The notes below the pieces were generated by a model, which was not told where the DNA came from, did not search any database, and saw nothing but the letters and a program-made list of their open reading frames with translations. Positions 35,130 through 44,728 of a stretch of DNA of 64,000 bases are shown here, one piece after another. This stretch comes from Lujinxingia vulgaris. GTDB taxonomy: Bacteria > Myxococcota_A > Bradymonadia > Bradymonadales > Bradymonadaceae. The first letter of the stretch is position 1; every line of letters begins with the position of its first letter. The stretch spans positions 62,001-126,000 of the forward strand of contig NZ_VOSL01000013.1 of the NCBI RefSeq assembly GCF_007997005.1, read 5' to 3'. Both the position numbers and the translations under genes were made by a program.

Positions 35130-37640
35130 ATGGCCCGACAAAAATCCCGCCCGCTCTGGCTTAAGGTCTCCACGATCTTGCTCGCCATTTTGATGCTGGC
35201 AAGTCCACTGATGGTTGGAGGGGTGCATGCGTTAAGCGCGGCGCTTCTGGCGACGCTGGCTCTGGCGGTGGTGCTCATTGGTGAGCTCGCATCGGACGGA
35301 CGGCCAACCGGAGCGCGGCGCTGCTCTATTCCGGCGGCGGTCTTTGCGATGCTGGGGATGGTCGCGCTGCTTCAGGCCCTGCCGATGCCCGTGGGGCTCA
35401 TCAACCTTGTGAGCCCGGCCACCGGGGAGGCGCTCACGCTGAGCTGGGAGGCGGCGTTCGGCGAGGACGCGTTGCCGGCGTTTCGTCCGCTCTCACTCGA
35501 TGCGCCGGCCAGCGCGGCGATGGCGCTCAAGTGGTTTGCGCTCAGTCTGGGGGCGCTGGCGGTGAGCAACCTGGGGCGCTGGCGCGCGCTGCGCCGCCAG
35601 GGGCTTGCCCTGGCCTCGGCGCTCGCGATGGTGGTGGCGCTCGCTGGCGCGCTGCAGATCCTCAGCGGGACCGACAAGATTCTGGGCCTTTATAGGGCCA
35701 GCCTGGAGCCCCGGGCCTGGGCGCCCTTTGTGAGCACCAACCACGCGGCGACCTACTATGCGCTGGCCACCCTGTGGAGCGCCGGCGCCGCGCTGATGTG
35801 GGCGCGTCGTCAGCGCGCGTTGAGCGCGACGATGATGGTGTTCTGCGCGATCTTCGGGGTGTTGACGCTGGCGCATCGCAGCGAGGGCTCGCTGCTCGCG
35901 CTGGGGCTTGGCGCGCTGGCCGGCGGAGCGGTGCTGCTTCGCCACCGCGCCATGCACACCCCCGACACCCCTGGCGAGCAGAAGCCTCAGCGCCGCCTGC
36001 TGTGGGTGGGTGGCGGGCTCGCTGCGGCGCTGGTGGTCGCCGGGCTGCTCCTGCCGCAGCACTTTAGCGTGGCCGACTCCCTGGCTCAGACCAGCCTTGA
36101 GGTGCGCCTGCATATGATCGGTGCGACGCTGCGTGCTGCAGGCGACTTCTGGCTGACCGGCGCCGGCGCCGGCGCCGTGGAGGTGGGGCTTCCCGCCTAC
36201 CTCGATCCTCATATCGTGGGGATGCACAACGTGCCCACCATTGAGACCGAACCGGTGGAGTGGCTCTTTGCCTATGGCTGGCCGGTCGGTATCGCCGCGA
36301 TCGCCCTGCTCGCAATGAGCCTGGTGCTGCTCGTGCGCCAGGCGCTGGCCAGCAACAACCCGCGCATGGGGGCGCTCGCGGTGGCGATGGCGGTGGGGCT
36401 TGGCGTGGCCTCGCTCTTTCATTTTCCCTTTTTTACGCTGGGGATCGCGTTGCCGGCGTTGATGGTCATTGAGCTCTGTGTGGCCGGCGCCAAAACGAGC
36501 GCTTCGGGTTACCATCGCCCCTTAAGCCGGCGGCTCTACCGCGCGCTGGTCGGGGCGTTGGCCGCCGGCACGCTGCTCGCCAGCGGGCTGCTCTGGGGGC
36601 TATATGAATCGAACGCTCCCGACGCCGAAGACGATGTGAAAGAGCGGCTCGCGCTCTTTCCTACGGACGCCGCCGCCCTCAGCGATCGCAGCGTGGAGCT
36701 GCGCCAGGCGGGCCAGACCGAACGCGCGCTAAACCTGGCGCGCCGGGCCTACGCGCTCAACCCTTTTCCCCATCAGGGGTTGGTGCTGGCGCGGACGCTG
36801 GTCGCGGATGAGCAACCCGACGAGGCGGCCCAAGTCTGGCGCGAGCTCTACGCCGAGCCTCATCTGGCGCCGGCGAGTTGGCTCGGCGCGTTCCTGCTTC
36901 GCGATCTCAACGAGACCTCGGATCGGGCGTTTGCCCTGGGCCGAGCCAGCGAGGCTCTGCTGGGATTTGCCCTGCGAGAGTGTGCCCGGGTGGAGGGGCC
37001 GGCCCGGGCGGCCGAGCTCGCCCTGGCGCTGCTCGATGAGCAGCCCCAGAGCACGGCGCTGCGTCTGGGGCTGATACAGCTCTACCGCGAGCAGCAGCTC
37101 TGGGAGCTCAGCGAGCTGTGGGCGGGGCAGCTCCTGGCCCTGGACCTTGAAGACCGGCCGGAGGTTCAAGACCGGGTGCTGCGCGAGCTGATGCAGATCT
37201 ACCACCGTCAGGAGCGTCCCGAGGCCGCCCTGGCGCTGGCCGAGCGGGCGCTGCGCGGGGGGTGGCTGAGCGCCGATGTGGCGCGCGATCTTCTGCTAAT
37301 CATCACGCCCGAGCATCAGCCCGAAGCGTCTGAAAGCCCTCGCCAGGCGCTGCTCAGCGAGATCTACGCCATCGGCTGTGCGCCACCGCTGCGCGCGCGT
37401 GACCAGCGGGTATGCTGGCGCAGTGAGGCCGCGATCGCCGAGTCTCAGGGCGATCTTCGGCGCGCGCAGGTCCTGCTGGAGCGGCTGGTTCGCCACTACG
37501 ATGAGCCCAGGGATCTGGGGCGTTTTCTGGTCCGCCACAAAAAATGCATTGAGCTGGCGGCGCTGGTCCGCGACCACGCTCAGGGGCCGCACCAGCGAGC
37601 GCTGCGCCAGCTGCGCTCGGAGTGCGCGCGACAGCCCTGA
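35130..37640 (+). CDS. O-antigen ligase/polymerase-like membrane protein with C-terminal TPR region
   Basis: 836 aa. The first 490 residues have about 10-12 hydrophobic helices. A loop with SLEVRLHMIGATLRAAGDFWLTGAGAGAVE and a conserved-looking HNVPTIETEPVEWLFAYG resembles the Wzy_C/WaaL periplasmic loop. Residues about 510-836 are helical with TPR-like repeats (ALNLARRAYALNP, EAALALAERALRGG). Likely a polymerase or ligase of the surface polysaccharide made by nearby genes. Divergent from wzc across 122 bases. Which reaction it performs cannot be told from sequence. Confidence 0.83.
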   Translation: MARQKSRPLWLKVSTILLAILMLASPLMVGGVHALSAALLATLALAVVLIGELASDGRPTGARRCSIPAAVFAMLGMVALLQALPMPVGLINLVSPATGEALTLSWEAAFGEDALPAFRPLSLDAPASAAMALKWFALSLGALAVSNLGRWRALRRQGLALASALAMVVALAGALQILSGTDKILGLYRASLEPRAWAPFVSTNHAATYYALATLWSAGAALMWARRQRALSATMMVFCAIFGVLTLAHRSEGSLLALGLGALAGGAVLLRHRAMHTPDTPGEQKPQRRLLWVGGGLAAALVVAGLLLPQHFSVADSLAQTSLEVRLHMIGATLRAAGDFWLTGAGAGAVEVGLPAYLDPHIVGMHNVPTIETEPVEWLFAYGWPVGIAAIALLAMSLVLLVRQALASNNPRMGALAVAMAVGLGVASLFHFPFFTLGIALPALMVIELCVAGAKTSASGYHRPLSRRLYRALVGALAAGTLLASGLLWGLYESNAPDAEDDVKERLALFPTDAAALSDRSVELRQAGQTERALNLARRAYALNPFPHQGLVLARTLVADEQPDEAAQVWRELYAEPHLAPASWLGAFLLRDLNETSDRAFALGRASEALLGFALRECARVEGPARAAELALALLDEQPQSTALRLGLIQLYREQQLWELSELWAGQLLALDLEDRPEVQDRVLRELMQIYHRQERPEAALALAERALRGGWLSADVARDLLLIITPEHQPEASESPRQALLSEIYAIGCAPPLRARDQRVCWRSEAAIAESQGDLRRAQVLLERLVRHYDEPRDLGRFLVRHKKCIELAALVRDHAQGPHQRALRQLRSECARQP

Positions 37641-37870
37641 GCGCGTTGACCCGAGGTCCGGGGGGGTTAGCTTCTGCCACATATGCATTTTGATGGCGTT
37701 CGCCCGTTGAGGCCAACGTCAGCGCCACGGGGTCTGAGGCGCTCGCAGCACCCACCTACGCGTGGGGGGAACCTTTCGAACCGCGCGGATCTGCCGGATG
37801 TCAGGCAGCACCGCGCCGCACCGCGCCTCTGGGCCAGGCTGTTTTAGGCCAGCGCATGGGAGCATCGCTT

Positions 37871-39790
37871 ATGGCGATGAACACGCTGTCGCGATGGATG
37901 GAACCTCTGAGTCGACTGCCGGCCGGCTGGCGCAGCGCGATCCTGGCGCTGGCCCATCTTGCCTTCTTCTCGGCAGCGTATCTGGGGTCCTTTCTCTTTC
38001 GCTTCGATCTTCGTATCCCCGCAGAATACCTGTCTACACTGGGCGGCGGGTTGCTCGTTTTGCTCGGGGTGAAGACGGCCGTCTTTGCCTACCTCAAGAT
38101 GTTCCAGGGCTGGTGGAAGTACGTCAGCCTCTACGACATCATCTCGCTGGCGTATGCGCTGGCGATCTCAGCGCTGATCTTTATGGCGATCAACACGCTG
38201 GTGTTGCGCCCGGAGAGCTTTCCGCGTTCGATCTACCTGCTCGACTTTACCTTAAGCCTGGTGCTGCTGGGCGGGGTGCGCGGCGCGTTGCGCCTGGTGC
38301 GCGAGGCGATGGCCCTGAGCGCGACTCCGCGGCGGGCGCGCAACCTGATGATCGTCGGGGCCGGAGATGCCGGCGACCTGATGGTGCGCGAGATCAACCG
38401 CAGCCCCAACCTGCGCCTACGCCCCCTGCTCTTTGTGGATGATGATCCCTACAAGCGGGGCCTTCGCCTGCACGGCATCCCGGTGGAGGGGCCCCTCGAT
38501 CGCATCGCGCAGCTGGTGGCGCGCCACGACATCGAGGAGATCATCATCGCATTGCCTCCCGAGGAGCAGCATCAGGTGCGGCGGGTCATTGAGCTCGCCG
38601 CGCCACTGGGGGTGCACACTCGCATTCTGCCCGCGGTCGAGGCCATGCTGCATCAGGAGATCTCGCTGGATCGTCTGCGCGAGGTCTCTATCGCCGACCT
38701 GCTGCGCCGCGATCCGGTGGAGCTCGACCTGGAGTCGTTGGCCGGGTTTCTCAAAGATCGGCGCGTGCTGGTCACCGGCGCCGGGGGCTCAATCGGCAGC
38801 GAGCTCTGCCGGCAGATCGCCGGATTTGCGCCATCGACCCTGGTCCTGGTGGAGCAGGCGGAGACGCCTCTCTTTGAGATTCACCGCGAGCTCAACCCCA
38901 ACCAGGACCGCCCCGTGGTGCCCTGCGTCGCCAGCGTGGCCGATGCCGGTCGGATGCGCGCGATCTTTGAGGCGCATCGCCCCCAGGTGGTGCTGCATGC
39001 CGCGGCGTACAAACATGTGCCGCTGATGGAGCAGAGCCCGGCCGAAGCCGTCAAAAACAACGTGCGCGGCACCGAGATCGTCGCCCGCCTCAGCGCGGAG
39101 ATGGGGGTGGCAACCTTCGTGCTTATCTCCACCGACAAGGCCGTCAACCCCACCAGCGTGATGGGCGCAACCAAGCGCGTCACCGAGTGGATCGTGGCGC
39201 GCCTGGGCCGGGAGCATCCAAACACGCGATTCTGCGCGGTGCGCTTTGGCAATGTGCTCGGCTCCAACGGGTCGGTGGTGCCGATCTTTCGCGACCAGAT
39301 CCGCCGCGGAGGTCCGGTCACGGTGACCCACCCCGAGATGACCCGCTACTTCATGACCATCCCCGAGGCGGTGCAGCTGGTCTTGCAGGCGGCGAGCTTC
39401 GAGAGCCAGGCCAGCCTCTTTATCCTCGACATGGGCCGACCGGTGCGCATCGCCGACCTGGCCCGCGACATGATCCGCCTCTCGGGAGCCAATGAGGCGA
39501 TGATCCCGATCGTCTTCACCGGCATTCGCCCCGGCGAGAAGCTCTTTGAGGAGCTGACCCTCGATGAAGAAGACGTCGATCGGACCGAGCACGCCCAGAT
39601 CTTTGTGGGCAAAACCTCCAGCGACCCACCCGAACACTTCGACACGCTCTACCACGAGCTTCTGGCAGCCGCGGATCGCGGAGATCACCCCGCGGTGCGG
39701 GCGTTGCTCGCCGAGCTGATCCCCGACTACCAGAGCCCGCATACCGACGCGACTGTCCTTGAACTTCCCCGACTTCGCGCGGCGCGCTGA
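37871..39790 (+). CDS. Membrane-bound nucleotide-sugar 4,6-dehydratase, CapD/WbpM/PglF-like
   Basis: 639 aa. Four or five transmembrane helices (to about residue 140) are followed by a first Rossmann domain (LMIVGAGDAGDLMVREI) and the catalytic SDR domain (VLVTGAGGSIGSELCRQI, LHAAAYKHVPLME, LISTDKAVNPTSVMGATKR). The usual catalytic tyrosine of YxxxK is Met here (MGATK), as in WbpM/FlaA1-type enzymes. It converts a UDP-HexNAc to the 4-keto-6-deoxy form, a precursor for amino sugars such as QuiNAc or bacillosamine. GGGAG at 37858 sets the start at 37871; ATGs at 37856 and 37877 are alternatives. Confidence 0.93.
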   Translation: MAMNTLSRWMEPLSRLPAGWRSAILALAHLAFFSAAYLGSFLFRFDLRIPAEYLSTLGGGLLVLLGVKTAVFAYLKMFQGWWKYVSLYDIISLAYALAISALIFMAINTLVLRPESFPRSIYLLDFTLSLVLLGGVRGALRLVREAMALSATPRRARNLMIVGAGDAGDLMVREINRSPNLRLRPLLFVDDDPYKRGLRLHGIPVEGPLDRIAQLVARHDIEEIIIALPPEEQHQVRRVIELAAPLGVHTRILPAVEAMLHQEISLDRLREVSIADLLRRDPVELDLESLAGFLKDRRVLVTGAGGSIGSELCRQIAGFAPSTLVLVEQAETPLFEIHRELNPNQDRPVVPCVASVADAGRMRAIFEAHRPQVVLHAAAYKHVPLMEQSPAEAVKNNVRGTEIVARLSAEMGVATFVLISTDKAVNPTSVMGATKRVTEWIVARLGREHPNTRFCAVRFGNVLGSNGSVVPIFRDQIRRGGPVTVTHPEMTRYFMTIPEAVQLVLQAASFESQASLFILDMGRPVRIADLARDMIRLSGANEAMIPIVFTGIRPGEKLFEELTLDEEDVDRTEHAQIFVGKTSSDPPEHFDTLYHELLAAADRGDHPAVRALLAELIPDYQSPHTDATVLELPRLRAAR

Positions 39791-39888
39791 GCCCTTCTCT
39801 GATCGTGATCACCCTCGCCACCTTCACCGGTGATCCTTACGCGTCGGCTGCCCCCACCGGGACGCCCCCGCCCTCCCCAGGAGAGACC

Positions 39889-41286
39889 ATGAACCTCACA
39901 ATCATCGGCACCGGTTACGTCGGCCTGGTCACCGGAACCTGCTTTGCCGAGATGGGCCATCAGGTGACCTGCGTCGACGTCGACGCCCGCAAGGTCGCGC
40001 AGCTTCGCAAGGGCAAGAGCCCCATCTTCGAGCCCGGCCTTGACGAGCTTCTACAGCGCAATATCGCGCAAAAACGCCTGCGCTTCTCCACCTCTCTGGC
40101 CGAAGCCTGTGAGGCTGGCGAGGTCTTCTTCATCGCCGTGGGCACCCCGCCAGACCAGGACGGCTCGGCCGATCTGCAACATGTGTTGGAGGTCGCGCGC
40201 CAACTTGGCGAGCACCTGCAGGGTGACGCCATCGTCGTCGACAAATCCACCGTGCCGGTGGGCACCGCGCGCATGGTCCAGGAGACCATCGAGCATCATC
40301 TGGAACACCGCGGCGCCGCCCACCGCGTGGTCGTGGTCTCCAACCCGGAGTTCCTGAAAGAGGGCGCGGCGATCGACGACTTCATGAAGCCCGACCGCAT
40401 CATCATCGGCACCGAAGACGAGCAGGCCCGCGAGCACCTGGCCGAGCTCTACGCGCCCTTTAACCGCAACCACCAGCGCCTGCTCTTTATGGGCACCCGC
40501 GACGCCGAGATGACCAAGTACGCCGCAAACGCCATGCTCGCCACCAAGATCTCCTTTATGAATGAGGTCGCCCATCTCTGCGAAGCCCTCGGGGTGGATG
40601 TGGAGAACGTGCGCCTGGGCATCGGCTCCGATGAGCGCATCGGCTACCACTTCATCTACCCGGGCTGCGGCTACGGCGGCTCCTGCTTTCCAAAAGATGT
40701 GCGCGCCCTCTGCCATATGGCACGCGATCAGGGCATTGAGCCCGGAATTCTCGACGCAGTGGAGCGACGCAATCAGGCTCAGAAAGAACGGCTGGCACAA
40801 AAGATCATCGCTCGCTACGGTGAGGACTTAAGCGCGTTGACCTTCGGGCTGTGGGGGCTGGCGTTTAAGCCGGGCACCGACGATCTTCGCGAAGCCCCCT
40901 CTCGCACCCTGCTCGAGCATCTGATCGCGCGCGGGGCGCGCATCCAGGCCTACGACCCTGTAGCCATGGAGGCGGCCCGCGAGCACTTCCCGCAAGAGTG
41001 GTTCGATCGTCAACATCTTATGCTGGCCGAACACCAGTATGCCGCGCTAGAAGGGGTCGACGCTTTGATTCTGGTCACCGAGTGGAAACCTTTCCGCCAC
41101 CCCGACCTTGGAGCTATGGCCCGGCTGATGCGCCACAACGTCATCTTTGACGGCCGAAATCAGTACGATCCGCATCAGATGCGCGCCGCCGGTTTTTATT
41201 ATGACGCCATCGGACGCAGCAGTGAGAGCCGCGATCCGGCGACCATCATCGCCCTGGACCCTCGTCCGGGCTCCCAACCTCGCTAA
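39889..41286 (+). CDS. ugd: UDP-glucose 6-dehydrogenase
   Basis: 465 aa cytosolic enzyme oxidising UDP-glucose to UDP-glucuronate with two NAD+. N-terminal GTGYVG at 7-12; [11 protein letters not shown]; catalytic Cys266 in [11 protein letters not shown]-terminal [19 protein letters not shown]. The start follows AGGAGAG. It lies between the 4,6-dehydratase and the TviB-like dehydrogenase with short gaps, and the UDP-glucuronate 4-epimerase two genes on uses its product. Two nucleotide-sugar 6-dehydrogenases in a row imply two uronic acids in the polysaccharide. Confidence 0.94.
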   Translation: MNLTIIGTGYVGLVTGTCFAEMGHQVTCVDVDARKVAQLRKGKSPIFEPGLDELLQRNIAQKRLRFSTSLAEACEAGEVFFIAVGTPPDQDGSADLQHVLEVARQLGEHLQGDAIVVDKSTVPVGTARMVQETIEHHLEHRGAAHRVVVVSNPEFLKEGAAIDDFMKPDRIIIGTEDEQAREHLAELYAPFNRNHQRLLFMGTRDAEMTKYAANAMLATKISFMNEVAHLCEALGVDVENVRLGIGSDERIGYHFIYPGCGYGGSCFPKDVRALCHMARDQGIEPGILDAVERRNQAQKERLAQKIIARYGEDLSALTFGLWGLAFKPGTDDLREAPSRTLLEHLIARGARIQAYDPVAMEAAREHFPQEWFDRQHLMLAEHQYAALEGVDALILVTEWKPFRHPDLGAMARLMRHNVIFDGRNQYDPHQMRAAGFYYDAIGRSSESRDPATIIALDPRPGSQPR

Positions 41287-41309
41287 CCTTCGTCTTCGCA
41301 GGAGACCTC

Positions 41310-42593
41310 ATGGGCACCCCCACCCTCGACACCGCTCAGATCGCCATCGTCGGGCTCGGCTACGTCGGCCTGCCGCTGGCCGTAGAGTTCGGGCGGCGCT
41401 TCGACACCATCGGCTTCGACATCAACCCTCGCCGCGTCAACGAGCTGCGCGAGGGCCGCGACAGCACCCGGGAGGTTGAGCCCGACGATCTGGTCAGCGC
41501 ACAGCGCCTGCGCTACACCACCGAGCTCAACGACATCGCCGACTGCAACGTCTACGTGGTCACCGTGCCCACGCCCATCGACGAGCATAAGCGCCCCGAC
41601 TTAAGCCCCCTGGAGAGCGCCAGCCGCGCTGTCGGCGCGGTGCTTAACAAGGGCGATGTGGTCATCTACGAGTCCACCGTCTACCCGGGCGCCACCGAAG
41701 AGGTCTGCGTGCCGCTGCTCGAAGAGACCAGCGGGCTGCGCTTTAATCAGGACTTCTTCGTGGGCTACAGCCCCGAGCGCATCAACCCGGGCGATAAACA
41801 GCATCGCCTGACGACCATCGTCAAAGTCACCAGCGGCTCCACGCCCGAAGCCGCCGATTTTGTCGACGCGCTCTACCGCTCCGTCATCACCGCCGGCACC
41901 CACAAGGCCAGCTCCGTGAAGGTGGCCGAAGCGGCCAAGGTCATCGAGAATACCCAGCGCGACGTCAACATCGCGTTGATCAACGAGCTGGCCCTGATCT
42001 TCAACCGCCTGGGCATCGACACCGAAGAGGTGCTCCTTGCGGCCGGCACCAAATGGAACTTCTTGCCCTTCCGCCCCGGCCTGGTCGGGGGCCACTGCAT
42101 CGGCGTCGACCCCTACTACCTGACGCATAAAGCCCAGGCGATCGGCTACAACCCCGAGATGATCCTGGCCGGGCGCCGACTCAACGACTCCATGGGCAGC
42201 CACATCGCCCACCAGGTCGCCAAGCTCATGACCCAGCGCCGCCTTCAGGTCGTCGACAGCAACGTGCTGGTGATGGGGCTGACCTTCAAAGAGAACTGCC
42301 CCGACCTGCGCAACACCCGCGTCATCGACATCATCCGGGAGCTGGAGACCTACCACGCCCGCGTGCATGTCTACGATCCCTGGGTCGACGCCGAAGAAGC
42401 CCGCCACGAGTACGGCATCGACCCCATCAAAGAGCCGAAGCCGGGCCACTACGACGCGATCATCCTGGCGGTGGCTCACGACGAGTTCCGCGAGATGGGC
42501 GCCGAGCAGATCCGCGCCCTCGGCAAGGATGGCGCGGTGGTCTACGACATCAAGTATGTCCTGCCCACCGGCGACTCCGACGCTCGCCTCTAA
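41310..42593 (+). CDS. TviB/WbpA-like UDP-HexNAc 6-dehydrogenase
   Basis: 427 aa. The opening [21 protein letters not shown] with [12 protein letters not shown] and the catalytic [16 protein letters not shown] (Cys263) are typical of TviB/WbpA-type dehydrogenases that make UDP-GlcNAc-uronate or UDP-GalNAc-uronate. [13 protein letters not shown] marks the C-terminal domain. It would supply the substrate of the WbpB/D/E-like enzymes encoded at 29.8-32.7 kb. The ribosome site GCAGGAGAC precedes the start. GlcNAc versus GalNAc specificity is not decided by sequence. Confidence 0.93.
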   Translation: MGTPTLDTAQIAIVGLGYVGLPLAVEFGRRFDTIGFDINPRRVNELREGRDSTREVEPDDLVSAQRLRYTTELNDIADCNVYVVTVPTPIDEHKRPDLSPLESASRAVGAVLNKGDVVIYESTVYPGATEEVCVPLLEETSGLRFNQDFFVGYSPERINPGDKQHRLTTIVKVTSGSTPEAADFVDALYRSVITAGTHKASSVKVAEAAKVIENTQRDVNIALINELALIFNRLGIDTEEVLLAAGTKWNFLPFRPGLVGGHCIGVDPYYLTHKAQAIGYNPEMILAGRRLNDSMGSHIAHQVAKLMTQRRLQVVDSNVLVMGLTFKENCPDLRNTRVIDIIRELETYHARVHVYDPWVDAEEARHEYGIDPIKEPKPGHYDAIILAVAHDEFREMGAEQIRALGKDGAVVYDIKYVLPTGDSDARL

Positions 42594-42623
42594 TCCTCAC
42601 TCCTTCGACCCGACGAGCTCTCT

Positions 42624-43640
42624 ATGAAGATCCTGGTCACCGGCGCTGCCGGATTCATCGGCTCCCACCTCGCCACGCGCCTGCTCGCGCGCGGCGACTC
42701 TGTGGTCGGCGTCGACAACATCAACGACTACTACGATCCCAACCTCAAGCTGGCGCGTCTGGAGCGGCTGCAGACCAACCCGAACTTCAGCTTCCAGAAG
42801 CTGGAGCTTGCCGACCGCGAAGGCGTGGCCGCCCTCTTCAAAGCCCATGACTTCGACCGGGTGGTGCACCTGGCCGCCCAGGCCGGGGTGCGCTACTCGC
42901 TGGAGAACCCCCACGCCTACATCGACGCCAACATCGTGGCCTTCACCAACATCCTGGAGGGCTGCCGACACCAGCAGACCCCCCACCTGGTTTACGCCTC
43001 ATCAAGCTCGGTCTACGGCGCCAACACCTCGCTGCCCTTCTCCATCCACGATAACATCGACCACCCGGTCAGCCTCTACGCCGCTACCAAGAAGGCCAAC
43101 GAGCTGATGGCCCATACCTACAGCCACCTCTACGGGCTGCCGACCACCGGGCTGCGCTTCTTTACGGTCTACGGCCCCTGGGGTCGCCCCGATATGGCGC
43201 TCTTTCTCTTTACCGACGCCATCCTCAAGGGCCGCCCCATCAAGGTGTTCAACAACGGCGATATGCAGCGCGACTTCACCTACATCGATGACATCATCGA
43301 AGGTGTGGTGCGCGTGACCGACCGCGTCGCCGAGCCCAACGCCAGCTGGTCAGGCGACGAGCCCGACCCGGGCACCAGCGCCGCGCCCTACCGCATCTAC
43401 AACATCGGCAACAACAACCCGGTGCAGCTCATGGACATGATCGGGGCGCTGGAGGACTGCCTGGGTCAGGAGGCTCAAAAAGAGTTCTTGCCCATGCAAC
43501 CCGGTGATGTTCAGGCCACCTACGCCGACGTCGAAGACCTCATCAACGACGTGGGATTTAAGCCCGACACCCCCATTGAAGAGGGCATCGCCAACTTTGT
43601 CGCCTGGTACCGCGAGTACTACGCCGTGAGCAGAAGGTGA
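42624..43640 (+). CDS. UDP-glucuronate 4-epimerase
   Basis: 338 aa extended SDR. GAAGFIG at 7-13; [11 protein letters not shown]; catalytic [42 protein letters not shown], which is characteristic of UDP-glucuronate 4-epimerases (LspL/Cap1J type). It interconverts UDP-glucuronate and UDP-galacturonate. Last gene of the plus-strand dehydratase-ugd-tviB-epimerase run. The final codons, Y-A-V-S, lie in the left terminal inverted repeat of the dispersed element at 43621-43778, so the C-terminal residues may have been supplied by its insertion. Confidence 0.93.
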   Translation: MKILVTGAAGFIGSHLATRLLARGDSVVGVDNINDYYDPNLKLARLERLQTNPNFSFQKLELADREGVAALFKAHDFDRVVHLAAQAGVRYSLENPHAYIDANIVAFTNILEGCRHQQTPHLVYASSSSVYGANTSLPFSIHDNIDHPVSLYAATKKANELMAHTYSHLYGLPTTGLRFFTVYGPWGRPDMALFLFTDAILKGRPIKVFNNGDMQRDFTYIDDIIEGVVRVTDRVAEPNASWSGDEPDPGTSAAPYRIYNIGNNNPVQLMDMIGALEDCLGQEAQKEFLPMQPGDVQATYADVEDLINDVGFKPDTPIEEGIANFVAWYREYYAVSRR

Positions 43641-43778
43641 CGTCGATGGCTGCGAGGTTGAGTGCTTCTCGAGCAAGGCGCGGGACGCAGGCGATGCTTT
43701 AGCATCGTCGAGGCTTTGCAACGCTGCCCGAGGTGCTCTCAACGCAGCAGACACGGCGTCAACGATAGCTCACGGCGT
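43621..43778 (+). repeat. Dispersed 158-bp inverted-repeat element, copy 1
   Basis: The ends are 11-bp terminal inverted repeats (ACGCCGTGAGC at 43621-43631 and GCTCACGGCGT at 43768-43778). The arms pair imperfectly along most of their length, and the centre has a perfect CGATGC-TTTA-GCATCG hairpin. A related 160-bp copy sits at 62155-62314. It has no coding capacity and resembles a MITE or REPIN. The left end overlaps the last 20 bases of the epimerase gene. A family member elsewhere would be needed to define exact boundaries. Confidence 0.8.
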
Positions 43779-43835
43779 ACTACTACGGACGCTGAGCAGG
43801 CAGGGACGCGCCCCGGCGAAGCACACATTGAGCAA

Positions 43836-43866
43836 CAAAAAGCCGACCCTCACCGGGTCGGCTTTT
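43836..43866 (+). terminator. Bidirectional terminator
   Basis: GCCGACCC (43842-43849) pairs with GGGTCGGC (43855-43862). The arms are flanked by A5 on the left and T4 on the right, so it works on both strands, between the epimerase run and the convergent formyltransferase gene. Confidence 0.85.
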
Positions 43867-43957
43867 CCATTAAATATCAACCACTTACCCTCAACCCATG
43901 ACAACTCCTCGCCACACTCGGCCTGGTTGACATTCACGGCTCGCCATCTCCCCTCGC

Positions 43958-44728
43958 TCAGCGCACGCCCCGCCGGCGCCCACGAAGATACGAGAGCACC
44001 GTGGGGTGAGACCACAGCCCGCCGCTCACCGCGGGCGCTCGCCAGCGCGGCTGATCGCCTGTGAGCAGCCCCTCCACGGCGCCTGCGACCATGGACACCC
44101 CGTGGGCAAACTGCAGGTAGGGGTACGTCGCGAAGTTGTCGTCGCGCGAGGGTTCGATCACCCGCTGCGCCAGAATTGCCCCGGTATCAATGCCCGCATC
44201 CACCAGGTGCACGGTCACCCCGAAGCGCTCGGGTTCGCCCTGATGCAGCGCCCAGTAGCCCCCGTGCACGCCGCGGTAGTAAGGCGTGATGCCGGTGTGC
44301 AGGTTGATAAAGGGGGCCGCGATGCAGCCCAGCGTTGCCTTGCTGACGATGCGTGTGGCGCTGATCACCACCACCTCGGGGTTGAGCTCACGCAGCGCCG
44401 CGCGGGCCTCCTCCGAGTTGACCGAAGGTACGGCGATGATCTGCGACTCCGGGATCGGATCGCGGCGCAGCTCGTGGGTGCGCAAGAGCTCTTCGATGCG
44501 CCGGCGCCCGCGGCGTCTCAGGGCCGGCGCCACCGCCGTCTGAAAGAGGCTCTGGTGGCCGACCTTCAACCAGCCCATCCGGCGTGCACGCCGCCGCAAG
44601 AAGTCGACCCGCGACATAGGGCTCTCCATGACGACGGGCAGCGCGCCATAGCGCGCGCTCAGCTCATGGTAGAGCATCGGCGTCACATCGCCCGGACCGG
44701 CCAACATCACAACGCGGGGCTTACCCAT
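43958..44728 (-). CDS. Formyltransferase-family protein, probably sugar N-formyltransferase
   Basis: 256 aa. The formyltransferase core has Asn142 and His144 in INLHTGITPYYRG and Asp181 in VDAGIDTGAIL, the catalytic triad of N10-formyl-tetrahydrofolate enzymes. The usual tRNA-binding C-terminal domain of methionyl-tRNA formyltransferase is absent and the context is a glycan cluster, so sugar amine formylation is more likely. The reading frame overlaps the end of the upstream deacetylase gene by 22 bases, a sign of translational coupling. Confidence 0.85.
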   Translation of the reverse strand: MGKPRVVMLAGPGDVTPMLYHELSARYGALPVVMESPMSRVDFLRRRARRMGWLKVGHQSLFQTAVAPALRRRGRRRIEELLRTHELRRDPIPESQIIAVPSVNSEEARAALRELNPEVVVISATRIVSKATLGCIAAPFINLHTGITPYYRGVHGGYWALHQGEPERFGVTVHLVDAGIDTGAILAQRVIEPSRDDNFATYPYLQFAHGVSMVAGAVEGLLTGDQPRWRAPAVSGGLWSHPTVLSYLRGRRRGVR

